Shown: positions 34,401-47,261, counted from the first letter of the stretch. The stretch: 64,000 nt of DNA from Turnera subulata (GCA_028386065.3 JAKUCV010002262.1:1-64000); one strand, 5' to 3'. The notes: generated by a model from the sequence alone, not told the origin. Translations and numbers: made by a program.

Positions 34401-35795
34401 AAAGGGTTTCTTTCCTCCTTTGAGAAGGGTTTTCTATGGAATGGAGATGCGGATAAAAGTTTCCAAAAGTGCGGCCATCAGTGTGAAAGCGGCGTGAAAA
34501 GAAATCTCCTCCATATATCTCACTAGTCTGTGGATGAGACTGGTCTCCGATTCCAAACGAACTCAACCTGTTATTCAACTTCACCCAACTGCAAGCAGGT
34601 TTCTTCTTTATTTTATATGATCCCATCTCGCTTCTAACATTCTCTACATCCTCCCATCTTCCAGTGGCTGCACAAACATTTGCATAAAGAACATAAGCTG
34701 CATCATCTAATGGGGTCTAATTGCAAGAGATTCTCAGCAGCTTTTCTCCCAAGTTCCATATCACAATGGATTTTACAAGCAGCCAACAAGCTCCGCCATA
34801 CAAAGTCAGTTGGTGGAACAGGCATCTTATTGATGAAAGTTTCAGCCTCAGCTAGCCTCCCTGATCGCCCCAAAAGATCAATGATGCATACACAGTGCCC
34901 TATTATCGGAGGAATGCCAAACTCTTTCACCATCGAATCATAGTATGCTAGGCCCTCCTCCACTAATCCCCCATGACTGCAAGCAGAGAGAAGAGGTATG
35001 AAGGTAACTTGATCTGGTTCTACCCCCAGTTTTATCATTTCATGAAAAGTTTCTTTAGCCTTCTCAAAGCACCCATGCCTTGCAAAAGATGATATCAGTA
35101 TCTTCCATGATAATCTAGATCGTTGAATTGGTTGTGGGATAATCCTTAATACATCATCTAGTTCTCCACATTTTCCATACATGTCCATTGTGGCATTCAT
35201 AACAAAAGAATCCGAGTCAAAAACCAAGTTTGGTAGCCAAAGCATGAAGCTGCTGACCTTCCTCCAATATTGCCAACTTAGCTGTTGCAGCAATGCATTC
35301 AGAAAAGCTAAATTGATCCAAATCTACTCCTACACGCCTCATTTGCACTAGAAGTCTCAGAGCCTCCTCCATGCAACTGTGATGAGCATTTGCAGCCATG
35401 ATAACGTTCCATGCGACAGCACTCTTAATATTGAACCCATCAAAGATATAGTTGAATTTAGATCACCACACTTGGCATACATCATGATAAGTGAATTCAG
35501 GACGTGTTCATCAGATTCAAACCCTGACCGAATTATAAAAGCATGGATGGGCATCCCACCAGTCAGTAGATCATCAGGATCCAAACAAGCACCTAGAACA
35601 TTTGACAGTGTAATGTAGTTGGTAGGTACACATTCTTCTTTCATCAATTTAAAGGCTTCCAGTGCCGCTTCTGATTGTTGGTTATCTGCATGGCCACCAA
35701 TAAGTACATTCCAAGTTACTAAGTCTCGCTTGGGCATCCTATGAAATATCTTTCTTGCTTCACCCATCATACCATCAAAATAATCTAAAATGATT
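34401..35795 (-). pseudogene. PPR protein pseudogene, C-terminal half (copy 2)
   Basis: Minus-strand remnant of a PLS-class pentatricopeptide repeat protein (organelle RNA binding, often RNA editing). It starts abruptly at the MMGEARKIFHRMPKRDLVTW segment right after RH10 intron-8 sequence. It runs through several PPR units (SLIMMYAKCGDLN, LISSFARHGCFEKAKETFHE, PLLSACSHGG, IIDLLGRSGRLAEAETFINK) to an E-type tail (CSWVKL, GDQSHPQTSEIY). Frames are broken near 35430, 35240 and 34720. It shares its modules with copies at 37868-40102 and 56816-57200. Confidence 0.85.
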
Positions 35796-37385
35796 GTTCC
35801 CTAAACAAAAGTTTTGCGAACCCTCCATAAATGGTTCTAAACTTAATTACAATTTCCAGACAATAGGACTAACTTCTTCAACAGCCCCAAATAACCACAA
35901 CTCAGAGGATCCTTCTTCAATCAAAATGTTGACAGTAATAAGTCCCCAATATGACTTATACACTTAATCCAAATTTCCAATTCCTAAGTATCAGCATCAA
36001 TTGTATACTTGCATAAAGACTTGGCCTTTTTTTCCAAAACCTTCTGCAGAAGAAAAGATGTAATGCAACACTGGAGAAAATAAAAACCTTGTGCATAGCA
36101 GGAACAAAGCGATGTTGCTGCTTCAATGCGTCGACAGTAGAATATTTGGATGCCGCTTCTATCTGAAAGCACATAAAGTTGGTATATAATAACTGAGGAA
36201 ATAAGCGTAGACAATGAAATTACGTATGTAACATAACTATACCTTAACCGGATTTCTCAAACAAGCCCACTGGAGCTTCTGAACCTGCAGACGAAAAATA
36301 ATCTGATCAATCTCTCAGCATACTTTGCTAACCTAGCCAGTTATTTTTTCAGTCTGATTAATGGTATCCTCCACCTTATGATCTAGTGAAATCAAGAAAA
36401 CAATGGTTAACTAAATAATAGTAAAGCAATTCCCTCTCCTTCACCCTCAACATGATTAAAAGACCTTAGCTGCATTACCATTCCCTTTGCGTCATTAAAT
36501 ATTCTGAATGCAGAATGGAAAAAAGCAATGCTGTAACAATACAAACTAAGCCTTGCAATTCATCTTTAGTCCAAGATAGAAAAAGAAAAAGGCAGCAGTG
36601 AACGAGAATCAATGGCAGTCAATGATTACATCAATGCCTGTACACTCATACCTTTTTGGTCATAGTTGCTGAAAACAGATATGTTTTGTGATCCCGCGGA
36701 ATAACATTAAGAATGTCATCCAGAGATTTTTCAAAGTCCTCATTGAGCAACCTGTCAGTCTCATCTAAAACCTGTTCAACCATGAACACTAGTCAAGAGA
36801 AAAGGAAGAGAAAACTCCAAGCAGTAAGTGAAGTCATTTCATATGCAGCAGAGACAGCATTCAAGTCGGAACAAATCAAATGAAGAGCAAGTGCGTATAG
36901 AAAAAATCTTGCAGAATGAATCAGAACAAAAAAGTAAGCATACCAAGTACTTCAATGTGCGGAGAGAAAATCCTTTTGTGTTGGTTAGATGATCCACTAG
37001 GCGTCCAGGTGTTGCAACCTACAGAGGCATAAGCATTCTAGTTATCTCTACAGATAAACTAAACATGAGACCACATGCCTCAACACAAGCAATTATAATT
37101 TCAAATTCTAGCTTCTTGAAAAACTTTGAGTAAAAAAATCGTAAAAGCAGCAAACTAAACACTTATGATAATAGGACACTTCCCAAGGATAATAGTCTGC
37201 TGCACCATATCCACCCCTCCAACTAGCTATTGAGCATGAGAAGAAACAAGGCCACAACATCCAACAGCAATTCAAGAATCACCAATTCGAAAATAAACCG
37301 CAGTCTCACCACTCCCCATTTAACACCAATGCTAGATCCCAGAGCTTCAAACTGCTCACCTATCTGAATTGCCAGCTCCATACAC
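35796..37385 (-). pseudogene. RH10 helicase pseudogene, exon 3b to intron 8
   Basis: Inverted copy of the RH10 gene, covering exons 3-8 with introns, from a second exon 3 (37310-37379) down to intron 8 where it ends at about 35796. Damage: the exon 3b acceptor AG is AT, a Cys codon TGC is TGG, and the exon 4 donor GT is AT near 37161-37162. Exons 9-13 are absent. Exons 5-8 are otherwise close to the intact gene, including the DEAD and SAT motifs. Confidence 0.9.
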
Positions 37386-37734
37386 CAAAACAAAACAAAA
37401 CCCAACTATACAATTAGGCAAAAAAATGGCAGTATCACCCAGACCCTTACTTTGAAACCAAGGCTCCAGCATCCCATTCTGGAAAAAGACCAAATCTGCT
37501 AGATTGTCAACATCCGCCCAATCAAACAACACACACCTTTATGCAACTCAGATAAACCGTACACGAAACACAATCAATCATACCATGCAATTCAGCCATT
37601 CGAGAAAACAGGAAAAAAAAAAATTCCGACTTCAAAGCAATATAAACAAACCACTGAAGTAAATCTCTTTTCAATATAAGCTTACAGAAAAGTAGCATAT
37701 TTTAAGCAACGAAAACAACTAGAAGCCAACAACT

Positions 37735-37774
<40 letters not shown>

Positions 37775-37867
37775 AACGAAATCAGAATGTTGGTGGTGGT
37801 ATATTACCGCTCCATCTGGACTTAGGGGTGACTTCGAGAACAGCATCAAGATCATCATTCCTTGTAC
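37386..37867. other. Junction sequence between PPR and RH10 remnants
   Basis: Bases 37386-37440 are partial RH10 intron 2. Beyond that no gene is recognised. A (TA)n microsatellite occupies about 37739-37771. On the minus strand 37800-37860 could encode a short fragment (RNDDLDAVLEVTPKSRWSGN) of unknown origin. Confidence 0.5.
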
Positions 37868-40102
37868 AAAAATGAAGAGATATGAAGGTAAATTGATCTC
37901 GTTCTACCCCTACTTTTATCATTTCATAAAAAGTTTCCTTAGCCTTCTCAAAGCACCCATGCCCTGCAAATGATGATATCAGTATGTTCCATGATAATCT
38001 AGATCGTGAATTGGTTGTGGGATAATCCTTAATACATCATCTAGTTCTCCACATTTTCCATACATGTCCATTGTGGCATCCATAACAAAAGAATCCGAGT
38101 CAAAGCCAAGTTTGGTAGCCAAAGCATGAAGCTGCTGACCTTCCTCCAGTATTGCCAACTTAGCTGTTGCAGCAATGCATTCAAAAGCTAAATTGATCCA
38201 AATCTACTCCTACACGGCTCATTTGCACAAGAAGTCTCAGGGCCTCCTCCATGCAACCGTGATGAGCATTTGCAGCCATGATAACGTTCCACGCAACAGC
38301 ACTCTTTAATATTGAACCCATCAAAGATATAGTTACTTGAATTTAGATCACCACACGTGGCATACATCATGATAAGTGAATTCAGGACGTGTTCATCAGA
38401 TTCAAACCCTGACCGAATTATAAAAGCATGGATGGGCATCCAACCAGTCAGCAGATCATCAGGACCCAAACAAGCACCTTGAACATTTGACAGTGTAATG
38501 TAGTTGGTAGGTACACATTCTTCTTTCATCAATTTAAAGTCTTCCAGTGCCGCTTCTGATTGTTGGTTATCTGCATGGCCACCAATAAGTGCATTCCAAG
38601 TTACTAAAGTTTTGCTTGGGCATCCTATGAAATATCTTTCTTGCTTCACCCATCATACCGAGCTTCGCATATAAGGTGATCAATGCATTGCCGACAATCA
38701 AATTGTCATGTAGGCCAGTAAGGATGGAGAAGGCATGAGCCCTCCTGCCTTCATCGAAAAATTCTGGGTCTGAACACGCAGTCAATGCACTTGTAAAAGT
38801 TACGTAGTTTGCGGTTTTATCGATATGAAACATTCTAGCAAAAATTTTCAAAGCATCTTGACAATTGCCTTCTTGAGCATAACAGGCGAGCATGGAATTC
38901 CATGATATGACATCCCTATCTGCCATTCCTTGGAAAACCAATTTCTCATCCCTAAATTGTCCTGTGTCAGAGTACATACCTATAAGAGTATTGCATAGAC
39001 AGACATTAGACTCTAAGCCAAATTTCAAGAATGAAGTCCCCTTCCCCACTTCAAATCACCAGCAGACCCACAGCCAGCTAACAAATCTGAAAGCGTGGTA
39101 GAATTTGTCTGCCCATAAAAAAGGCGCATCTGATGAAAACATCTCAGCGATTCTTCACAAAGACCATTGCAAACATTTGCACAAATCAAGGAGTTCCACG
39201 AGATTATGTCAGGATCGTTTATACCATAGAAAGTGTTGTAAACCTCTTGCATTATACCAAAACTGCCAAGCAAAGATACTAGAGAGTTTGCCACAGAAGT
39301 ATTAGTTCCTAATCCAAATTTTATAACTTGTCAAACACTTGGTGACCCAACAGTTCATTGTCAAGTGACACACAGGAATTTATCAAAGTTGCCAACGTGT
39401 TCTCATTACAGCTCACCCCTTCATGCCTCATAGACCGATATAAAGTCAGTATTGTGCTTGGTTCTCCATAATCCATATAGGAAACCATTAATGCAGTCCG
39501 AGAAACAACATTCTTGTTAGGCATCTCCTCGAAAAGCTTCCCAGCATCAAAAGCAAACCCATAAACTCCATAGAAATGCAACAGCAACGTACCCACAAAA
39601 ACATCACACAATAGACCAAACTTCACAACAAAACCATGCACTTGGACACCTTCATCGAACATACACCCTGACCTATCACAGGCGGTTACCAAGCTAGCAA
39701 CTGCAAACCTGGTAGGCTTAGTGCCAAAGCCCCTCATCTCATTAAAGAAAGCAATCGCCTCCTCATAAAATTCCGCACGAACATAGCCGGACATCATATT
39801 ATTCCACGAAGCCTCATGTCTCTCGCGCATTTTATCAAACACGTACGAGCAAGGCCAATATGGCCAAACTTTGAGCGCATGGTAATCAAAGTGTTACCGT
39901 ATAGCACACCTAGATTGACTACACCCTTGATGCAAAGCGCGTGTAAAGCCTTGCCACTAGCTTCTTTGGTTATCTGGGAGAAACCTTTTTGATAAAAGCA
40001 GGAAATTTCGGGGTTCGGGTGGTTTGAGAGGGAAACAATGGTCCCATAATTTGAGTTTGTGTTGGTGCTTTTCGGTTGTTCTTCTATGTCTGACCATGGC
40101 AA
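37868..40102 (-). pseudogene. PPR protein pseudogene (copy 1), inside the RH10 pseudogene
   Basis: The longest PPR copy on the minus strand. It has an N-terminal region, then many units such as ALHALCIKGVVNLGVLYGNT, WNNMMSGYVRAEFYEEAIAF, LFEEMPNKNVVS, WNSLICANVCNGLCEESLRC, WNSMLACYAQEGNCQDALKI and WNALIGGHADNQQSEAALED. Frame breaks occur near 39840, 39320, 39040, 38600 and 38310. No clean ATG is identifiable near 40100. It begins only about 120 bases after exon 3a of the RH10 pseudogene and ends inside a PPR unit at about 37868. A complete gene of this type would be several hundred residues; this one is dead. Confidence 0.87.
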
Positions 40103-40221
40103 CGGGATTGTGGAGAAGGGTTTTTGGTTTTGGAGATTTTGGCGGGAAAAAATGGAAGGTAAGTGTTGGTGTCTGGTGGAGTTGAGAGCAATTCAAGAAT
40201 CGCCAATTCGAAAAGTCCCAC

Positions 40222-40793
40222 CACTCCGCATTTAACACCAATGCTAGATCCCAGAGCTTCAAACTGCTCACCTATCTGAATTGCCAACTCCCTACACCGA
40301 AACAAAACAAAACTCAACTATACAATTAAGCAAAAAAATGGCACAAATCAACATAAAACACAAAAAGAGAAAGAAAAACAAAAAGAGAAAAGAGGAAAAG
40401 GCCCCTATCATTCAGAGAGCAAACCTTGTAGGTGACAGCACGCAAGCGAAAAATGCCTGCACGTGCTTCTGAGAAGCTTCAATGAGGGCTTGCAATATAG
40501 GGAGCGCAAAAGCACCGGTCTTACCGGACCCTGTCTGGGCCAGGCCGATCAAATCCTTGCCTGAAAAACAACAAAACTATGTCTTTAGCAGAAGGACAGT
40601 TATGAATTTCGCTGAAGAGGAGGAGAGAAACAGAGAGAAAGGATAGGAAATCACGACCTTCAAGGGCGTGAGGGATGGCTTCGACTTGAATTTTGGTAGG
40701 GTTCTTCCACCCCAATCTGTCGCAAGCTTCTGCTAGCGGCTCGCAGATTCCTAACTCCTCAAACGTCTTCACTTCTTCTTTCTCTTCTGCCAT
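40222..40793 (-). pseudogene. RH10 helicase pseudogene, exons 1-3a
   Basis: Inverted copy of the RH10 5' end: exon 1 40658-40793, exon 2 40425-40560, exon 3a 40222-40291, each the same length as in the intact gene. The ATG, Q motif and AQTGSGKT are intact. After exon 3a the intron runs about 40 bases and then changes into PPR sequence. It could at most produce a truncated ~115-residue N-terminal peptide with motifs Q, I and Ia. Confidence 0.92.
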
Positions 40794-41666
40794 CGTTCTT
40801 AGTGTCGTGGTATTAGTGGACAAACGGTGGTTAAAACGGTGGCGCGTGGAGGAATGAGAAGGGAACGGCGGGTGAGAGATGGGGATGGGAGCGGAGGGCT
40901 CTGTGTTTTGTACTTTGTAGGGTTTTATGGGGGCAACTGAGGAAGAAGAAAGCAGCTTTAGGGGCGGCAGTCACTGTTACGTTAAGATGGTCCCTTCCTT
41001 GGAAAGAATCATTTTTAGTGTATGAACGATGCCGTATCTTATTTAGGATTGTATTTTTCTTTTGTAATTAAATAACCGGGAAAACACCCAATCTAACACA
41101 CATTTCGTCTCGAAAAAAAAAAACACACACACACATTTCGTGGATTTGTTAGGACATGCATGCATTTTTTACCTTAATATCACCCTCACAACATTAAGCA
41201 TCTAATTGTACATTATATTTCCATCACCAAAATTAAATATTATACTATTAAATTTTGTCGATATATAAACATAGATAGCATATATCGATATAATAAAAAT
41301 ATTTAGAATGGTTGGAAAATTTTTATTCATATATTAAAAAATTTTATTTTGATTTATCTTTTTTATGGTGTATTCTTGCATTACAACATCACAGGTAGAA
41401 ACCCACGAATGCCCCCCAAACACATCCATGGTTGGTAGGCGAAGACACCTTGTGCCGAGGGCATTTGAGTCATTTTGAAAAACGACCGAGTAACTAACTC
41501 TTAACCATTTCCCTAGTATAAAAAAACATTTGAGTCATTTTGATAATATATGTAAACTTTTATTAGTATCAATAACATTTTAGTATTGTTCAACTTTTGA
41601 CGCTTGCTTGCTTAATTTACTAGGAAAAAATGTTTTGTATAAGTTATAAACATGATATATTGATAA
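40794..41666. other. Inverted copy of the RH10 promoter region
   Basis: Bases 40794-41090 mirror 1370-1663 upstream of the intact gene almost base for base. Beyond that the sequence is AT-rich and weakly similar to 740-1370, up to the LTR insertion at 41667. It could still drive transcription of the truncated copy. Confidence 0.7.
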
Positions 41667-44600
41667 TGTAACGACCCGGGTAAAATTTTTGAAATTTTAC
41701 CGAGTCGTTTTAACTCTTACAATGGTAAATAAAAATTTTGTCGTTGTAACTCGAGAATTTCACCGTGCCATGTTTTTCGAGTAACCGAGCTACGTTTCAA
41801 CCGATAAGGTATACGACGTTTTGGAGTATCCTTTGTTAACCGAGCCTCGGAATTTAATTCCGAGGGTTACTCGGAACTCCCGAGATTTCTACACGGCTAA
41901 CCGAGCTTCGGTTTCCAATTCCGAGACTTGGGCGACGCTCAGGAAAATTAGTCGGATTTTCTGAGCCCAAGTTGTATTTTCGGACACGGGACGGAATTTG
42001 ACGGAAAGACGGATATACCCTTGTACTTCTAACGGGTTTAAGCCGGAACGGAGGATATTTTGGTCATCGACGGACAAACAAATTCGGCCGATGCTCGTGA
42101 CACGTTTTCCTCTCCCGGGCTAATTCTTCTCTCTCCCGGTTTTTATTCCGCCGCCCTACCCCACTTCTTCTTTTTTCTTTATTATTCCACCTCTCTTATT
42201 CCTTCCCCATTTCTTTTATTCTTTTTTTTTCTTCTTTCCCCTAATTTCTTCACGCCGGCCCCTCCACTTATTTTTCTTTCTTTTCTATTTTTTTTTTCTT
42301 CTTCTTTTCTTTTCCTTTTTCTCTCCACTTTCTTCTTGTTTTTCTTATCTCTTCTTCTACCTCAGCCGGCCCCCCCTTCCACCTTCTCCTGTCTTCTTCT
42401 CCTTTTCTCCCCTTATTTCTTCACCGGCTTACCTCCAATCACACACCCATCTCTCCTGCCAACACCACCATTTCCCCTCCATTCCCTTCTCCTTTCATGC
42501 CTCCACCCCCACACCATCTCTTCCTCCTCCTCTTCCTCCGCCTTTGACACGTCGCCGGCCAGACGCCCTCCTCCTTCACTCCCGCCCAGCCAACGCCTTG
42601 TCACCGTCACTGCCGCCTCACTTTTTCTTTTCCCTGCAACCGTCCGTTGCACTGCCTCTCCTTCCCATCAAATCGACGCAGCCCCGCGTCTGTCCTCCTC
42701 TCTTCGAGACTGACGCCGCCGAGGAAAGGCCCTGCCGCTCGGATTCTCTTGCTCGCTGCCTCCAGTCGAGACGAGACTCGACACCACCAAGGCAAGGAAC
42801 CGGCCGTCCGTAACACGCCGCCCGATTCCTCCTTCGCTGTCGAGGCCGTCGCCTCTGCCTCCGGTCTCCGCCTTGCTCACAGCTGCTGCAGAGCACAGAC
42901 GGACGACGTAACGACCGTCCTACCAAAGGTCGGAGCTCGATCTCTCCACGATTCAATCGTCGTCCACTGCTTCTCCTCGCCTTCGGCCGCGACTTCCCCA
43001 TCTCCACTCTTCTTCTGCAACTCGGACCGCCGTCGGGGTAAGTTGCTGCTGCTGTTGAATTCGTCTTCTTCTTTCCTCTAGTTAATTGTGGTTTCTGGTT
43101 AATTAATTGAGTTGATTTGTGGGTCTGTGTACCGTGGTGGATGATGGTGCCGCTGTTAACGTGGGCTTGGGTGTGGTTGTTTTGGATGATGGACGCTGTG
43201 GGTTTATGTTGCTGTGTGGGTAGACATGGCGTTAATGGTGTTGCTGTGGTTGTGGGTGGTGATGTTTTGGATGCTGGACGTGGTGGTTTGGTGGTTTTCC
43301 GGCCACCGGAAAACGGCCGTGGGGATGGTGACGGTATTGGTGCTCGGAATATGGGCGTGGTGGCACGGTGCTGGAGTTTTAATGGCTGAGGAGCTGCTGC
43401 CGTGAACAGTAACTGAGGAGCTCCCTTTGCGTTGGTTACCGCTGTGAACAGTACTTGCCGGAATCCGGCGAGAGCCCGGTGTCTCGGGTTACTCCGGCGA
43501 AGTCTCGGGTATTTTCCAATGAACCCGGGATCGAGTTTTTGGGTAATAATCGAACTTTTGGACATTTCATGAACATAAGCGGACTCGGACTTTTATAACG
43601 GCGTTAGTAAACGAACGTTTAATTTATTTAAGCTAATATTAATTTTATGGTTTATGCTTTAATTTCAATTATGTCTTTTTATTTATGCTTTTAATTTGAT
43701 TGGGCTACAAAGAAGGCCCATGGTATTGTTTATTTTTCGGATTATCGAATTTACGCTTTACTCGGGCTAATAACGATAAAAGGCCTAGACATATATAACT
43801 ATTACATTTACTCTTAATAAGTAAAATAGTATCGGTATTATATATATAGTTATACTTTTATGACGTTATCTATATTTCTCTTAGGTAAAAATAATATTGA
43901 ACATTACCTTATCTTAATTATTAAGCTAATATAAGTATATGAATATAATGTATTGCAGCTATTCTCACCGACTTATATATTGTTAGGCTATATCCTTACT
44001 TAAACACTTATAGTTTTATGTATACATGTACTTATGATTATATATGTAGATATTTAATTATAAATAAATTCGCATAAATATTTTATGCTATACATTGGCT
44101 ACGTTAGTTTCATACCGTTGGAAATAATTTCCATTAAACGAGATATTATAGGATATACTACTTTGACATATTTATCGTTCCCAAATTATATAATTATTGT
44201 ATATAAACATGCAAGTATTTAGTATTTAATCGGGAATAATATTATCTACGAGTATTTAACGGGTTGTAACCTAATTTATTTGTAAATGTATTATCTTAAA
44301 TATACACTACGTGTAAGTGTACGTATATATATGATTTATTGTCATAAGCGGCCTAAGGGCCGGGATATCGGCTTGGACGCTCGATTTTGGTTTTGACTTG
44401 TGATGAATATGACTGGTATAACAAATGGAAATAGATTATTAGTAACCTCCACAGAAACGAATAAGATAATTAAGGAAATAATAAAATGAACCGATAAGCC
44501 GTCTAATAACTATTAATCGGTATCATGCATAACCATCTTGTTTGTGCGTTATAAGTGACTACTGTTGTTATATTATAGGAATATCAAGGCTTAACTGGAT

Positions 44601-46502
44601 GCCAGCCTTCGAGGAGTATCAGGTGAGGTTGCATATACGTCATTCCACCCGTGATAACCGGGATGGTTGGTCTTGGAACTACCTAGGTTCCACTGCATCT
44701 TATGGTTATTGTTGTTGATAACTTTGTGATATTTGCTGATAATTATTGTGAGAGTAGACTTCCTTTGATATGTGCCGAATTACTTGTGTGCTTTGTTGTT
44801 TTATTGAACTGTGGAGATTTTCACTGTTGGATATTTGGTTGCCGGGATTATTGTTGTTGAGATTTCCGACTGTAATATTGAATCTCTGAATGTTGTGTTG
44901 TGATTGTTGTTGGACTATTGAACATGGATAATTGATAATGGATATTGGAAATAGAAATTGGATAATTGGAAATTGTGTGGACGACTTTAATGTCACTTGG
45001 AAAGTAGTGGTCTGACTCGATGGGTAAAGACTGTTTTGTGGTGGCCTTGACCTGGGTTCTTGTGGAAGCATGTCTATGCTTGGGATGTCTATCCCGTTGA
45101 TTTATTTGGGATGTCTATCCCTGGGTTATTATTTTGGGATGTCTATCCCTGGGTTCGTATTTTTGGGATGTCGATCCCTGGGCTCTCTTGATTTTGGTCT
45201 GGCACCCGAAATATGTTGATATCCAGGTCTGACCCCTAGCTTGTCCAGTGACAGGGCCCGGAAGATAAAATTGGTAATAGAAGTAATTAAGCATTCTTTT
45301 GGCCTTGGCTCAGTCTTGTCTGAGATGTGTTTTTGCTTTGTTGGGCTGTGATGTGTTATGTTCATTTGCATGTTGTCTCATGATCATACATTGGGAGGTT
45401 GTCAGTCCTCGGTATAGTCGGTTGCCGTGGTCGGCATCGGTTGTCGGCTTGCGGATGTATGTGTTGTCATTGGTCATGTGTGGTCTATTGTTGTTGGCAT
45501 CGGTTTCCAGTTGTCCTTGTTAGTTGTCGGTTTCTTTGATAATTGTCAGATGAGTGTCACTTGTCATTTCTTAATGAATATTGAGATATGTTGGTTGTCG
45601 GCTGTGGTCGACGGTTGGGTTATTATTATTTCTAAGGGTATGTCGATACCCAGAAATCGAGATTAATGAGAATTGTTGTTGATGTGGTTACGAGTTGCTG
45701 TGGTGACTGCTGTTACCGTGTTGTGTTGTGATTCTACCCGGGCTTCGGTTTGTGATGTTGATTGGGTATGGTCCGTGCTGGTTGCCGGCTACCCGGTGAG
45801 CGAGGCTCACGTGATTTGAGTTTGTTTTGGTACCGGGTTAGATGATCGGCAAGCACAGTGACGGTATGTTATCATACGATGAGGAACCTCTGTTGAGTAT
45901 AGTCTGTCAGAACTAGAGTATGTTCTATATAGTTTGTTGAGACTGGGTCGGATACCCAATACGTAGTCGAGTTGAGATGTCATGGTCGGGCACTAGAGTA
46001 TGGTACAGTCAGTACTAGGTGGTTAGTGCATTGTATAGTCTATGGGGTGGACATTTGCATAGTCTACTTTGTTCTTTGGCAGTATTGTTGTATGTGTTGT
46101 TCACTACTCGTATGCCGTAATGATGTGCTCTTGTTGTTATGTATATGCTATGTTATTCATCATAGGTTAAGTGTCGGTGAGATTATGGAAATCTCACCCC
46201 TCACCTGCCCCATCGGCAGGCTTCATTGTACTTCATGCAGGTATGCGTCATGGCAGGCTGCGGCATCTCCTCCGACAGATCTGGATCCATAGTTTTGCAT
46301 CGAGTCAATTCATGCTTTGCTGTGATTCTTAAAAATTGCTTCCGCTGTGCTATAATTGTTATTTCACCCGAGATCGGGTAATTGATATTATCTTTGGGCA
46401 GTTGGGCCGGATTATTCTGTTGTATTTACTATTTGTGCCACGTGTCGGCACTGTTGTTCAGTAAATACTGTGTATTGGGTAAATTTGGGTCGGAGTGTTT
46501 CA
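41667..46502 (+). mobile_element. Large Ty3-like solo LTR (4836 bp)
   Basis: Starts TGTAACGACCCGGGTAAAAT and ends GGTCGGAGTGTTTCA, with a perfect 5-base duplication GATAA at 41662-41666 and 46503-46507. There is no gag/pol coding. A pyrimidine-rich and then GC-rich stretch at 42100-43100 is probably the transcribed R/U5 or promoter part. The 3' ~200 bases match the LTR end at 1-197. Flanks 41640 and 46510 correspond to adjoining sequence in the left arm. Assignment to Ty3 (Tekay-like long LTR) rests on the TGTAACGACCC start and length and is tentative; the solo-LTR call is firm. Confidence 0.85.
45075..45185. repeat. Tandem GGGATGTCTATCCCTGGGTT-type repeats in the LTR
   Basis: Four units of about 26-30 bases with core GGGATGTCTATCCC, itself a near-palindrome, lie in the 3' half of the large LTR. 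Confidence 0.9.
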
Positions 46503-46749
46503 GATAATATTTATAAAAAAATACTTAGTTTAAGAATGCTAAGATAATTTAAAAAAACAAAATTTCAAGATTCCAAACGAAAAAGATATTGTTTCTTTTT
46601 TGTGGTTACTTACTAAATCTAGAATAGCTTTTAGACTCTTAAATCCAATTTAGCTTATTTAATTTGATAAAAAAAAAAAACAACTTGGCTTATTTAACAA
46701 ACGATGACCGAATTAAATTTGTATATAAACATTTCCGGTGGAGCTGTGA
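46503..46749. other. Left-arm counterpart sequence
   Basis: Bases 46510-46620 are the inverted equivalent of 640-740. No gene is present. Confidence 0.6.
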
Positions 46750-47240
46750 AATGCATTGAGATCAGAAAGAACACCAAGGGTGAAAGCACTCTATTGGGCC
46801 AACACTAACACGGAGAGACGAAAGCTAGGGGAGCAAATGCGATTAGTGACCTCGGTAGTCTTAGCCATAAACAATGGATACTAGGCGTTGTGCGTATCGA
46901 CCCGTGTAGTGCTGTAGCTAGCAGGTTAAGTATCCCGCATGGGGAGTACGTTCGCAAGAATGAAACTCAAAGGACTTGACGAGGGCCCTCACAAGCGGTG
47001 GAGCATGTGATTTAATTCGATGCAAAACGAAAAACCTTACCAGGGCTTGACATGTCCGCGAATCCTCTTGAAAGATAGGGATGCCATCGGGAACGCGGAC
47101 ATAGGTGGTGCTTGGCTACCGTCAGCTCGTGTGTAAGGTGTTGGGTTAAGTTCCGCAACGAGCGCAACCCTCGTGTTTAGTTACCACTATTGTGGAACCC
47201 TGGTAATAAGCCTGAGGAAGGTGAGGATAACATACGAATG
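46750..47240 (+). pseudogene. Nuclear insertion of plastid 16S rRNA (partial, decayed)
   Basis: Contains long stretches of plastid-type 16S rRNA from the central to 3' domain: AAGCTAGGGGAGCAAATG, GGGGAGTACGTTCGCAAGAA, GCACAAGCGGTGGAGCATGT-like, CTTACCAGGGCTTGACATG, GTTCCGCAACGAGCGCAACC. It has many C-to-T and G-to-A changes, a missing 5' half and a deleted variable loop near 47190. It is a NUPT, not a working rRNA. The left arm has no equivalent, so it probably inserted after the duplication. Confidence 0.92.
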
Positions 47241-47261
47241 TAGAAATTAATTTTAAATTAA

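Noticed and set aside
37739..37771. (TA)n run as a regulatory element
   Set aside because: Plain dinucleotide microsatellite inside pseudogene junction sequence.
42060..43565. Long open frames on both strands (217 and 315 codons) in the pyrimidine-rich and GC-rich part of the large LTR
   Set aside because: They are low-complexity Ser/Pro/Phe- or Arg-rich frames overlapping each other on opposite strands inside a solo LTR, with no recognisable domain.
46750..47240. Functional 16S rRNA gene or bacterial contamination
   Set aside because: Only part of the gene is present, with many transitions and deletions, plastid-type signature and nuclear repeats on both sides. It is a NUPT.
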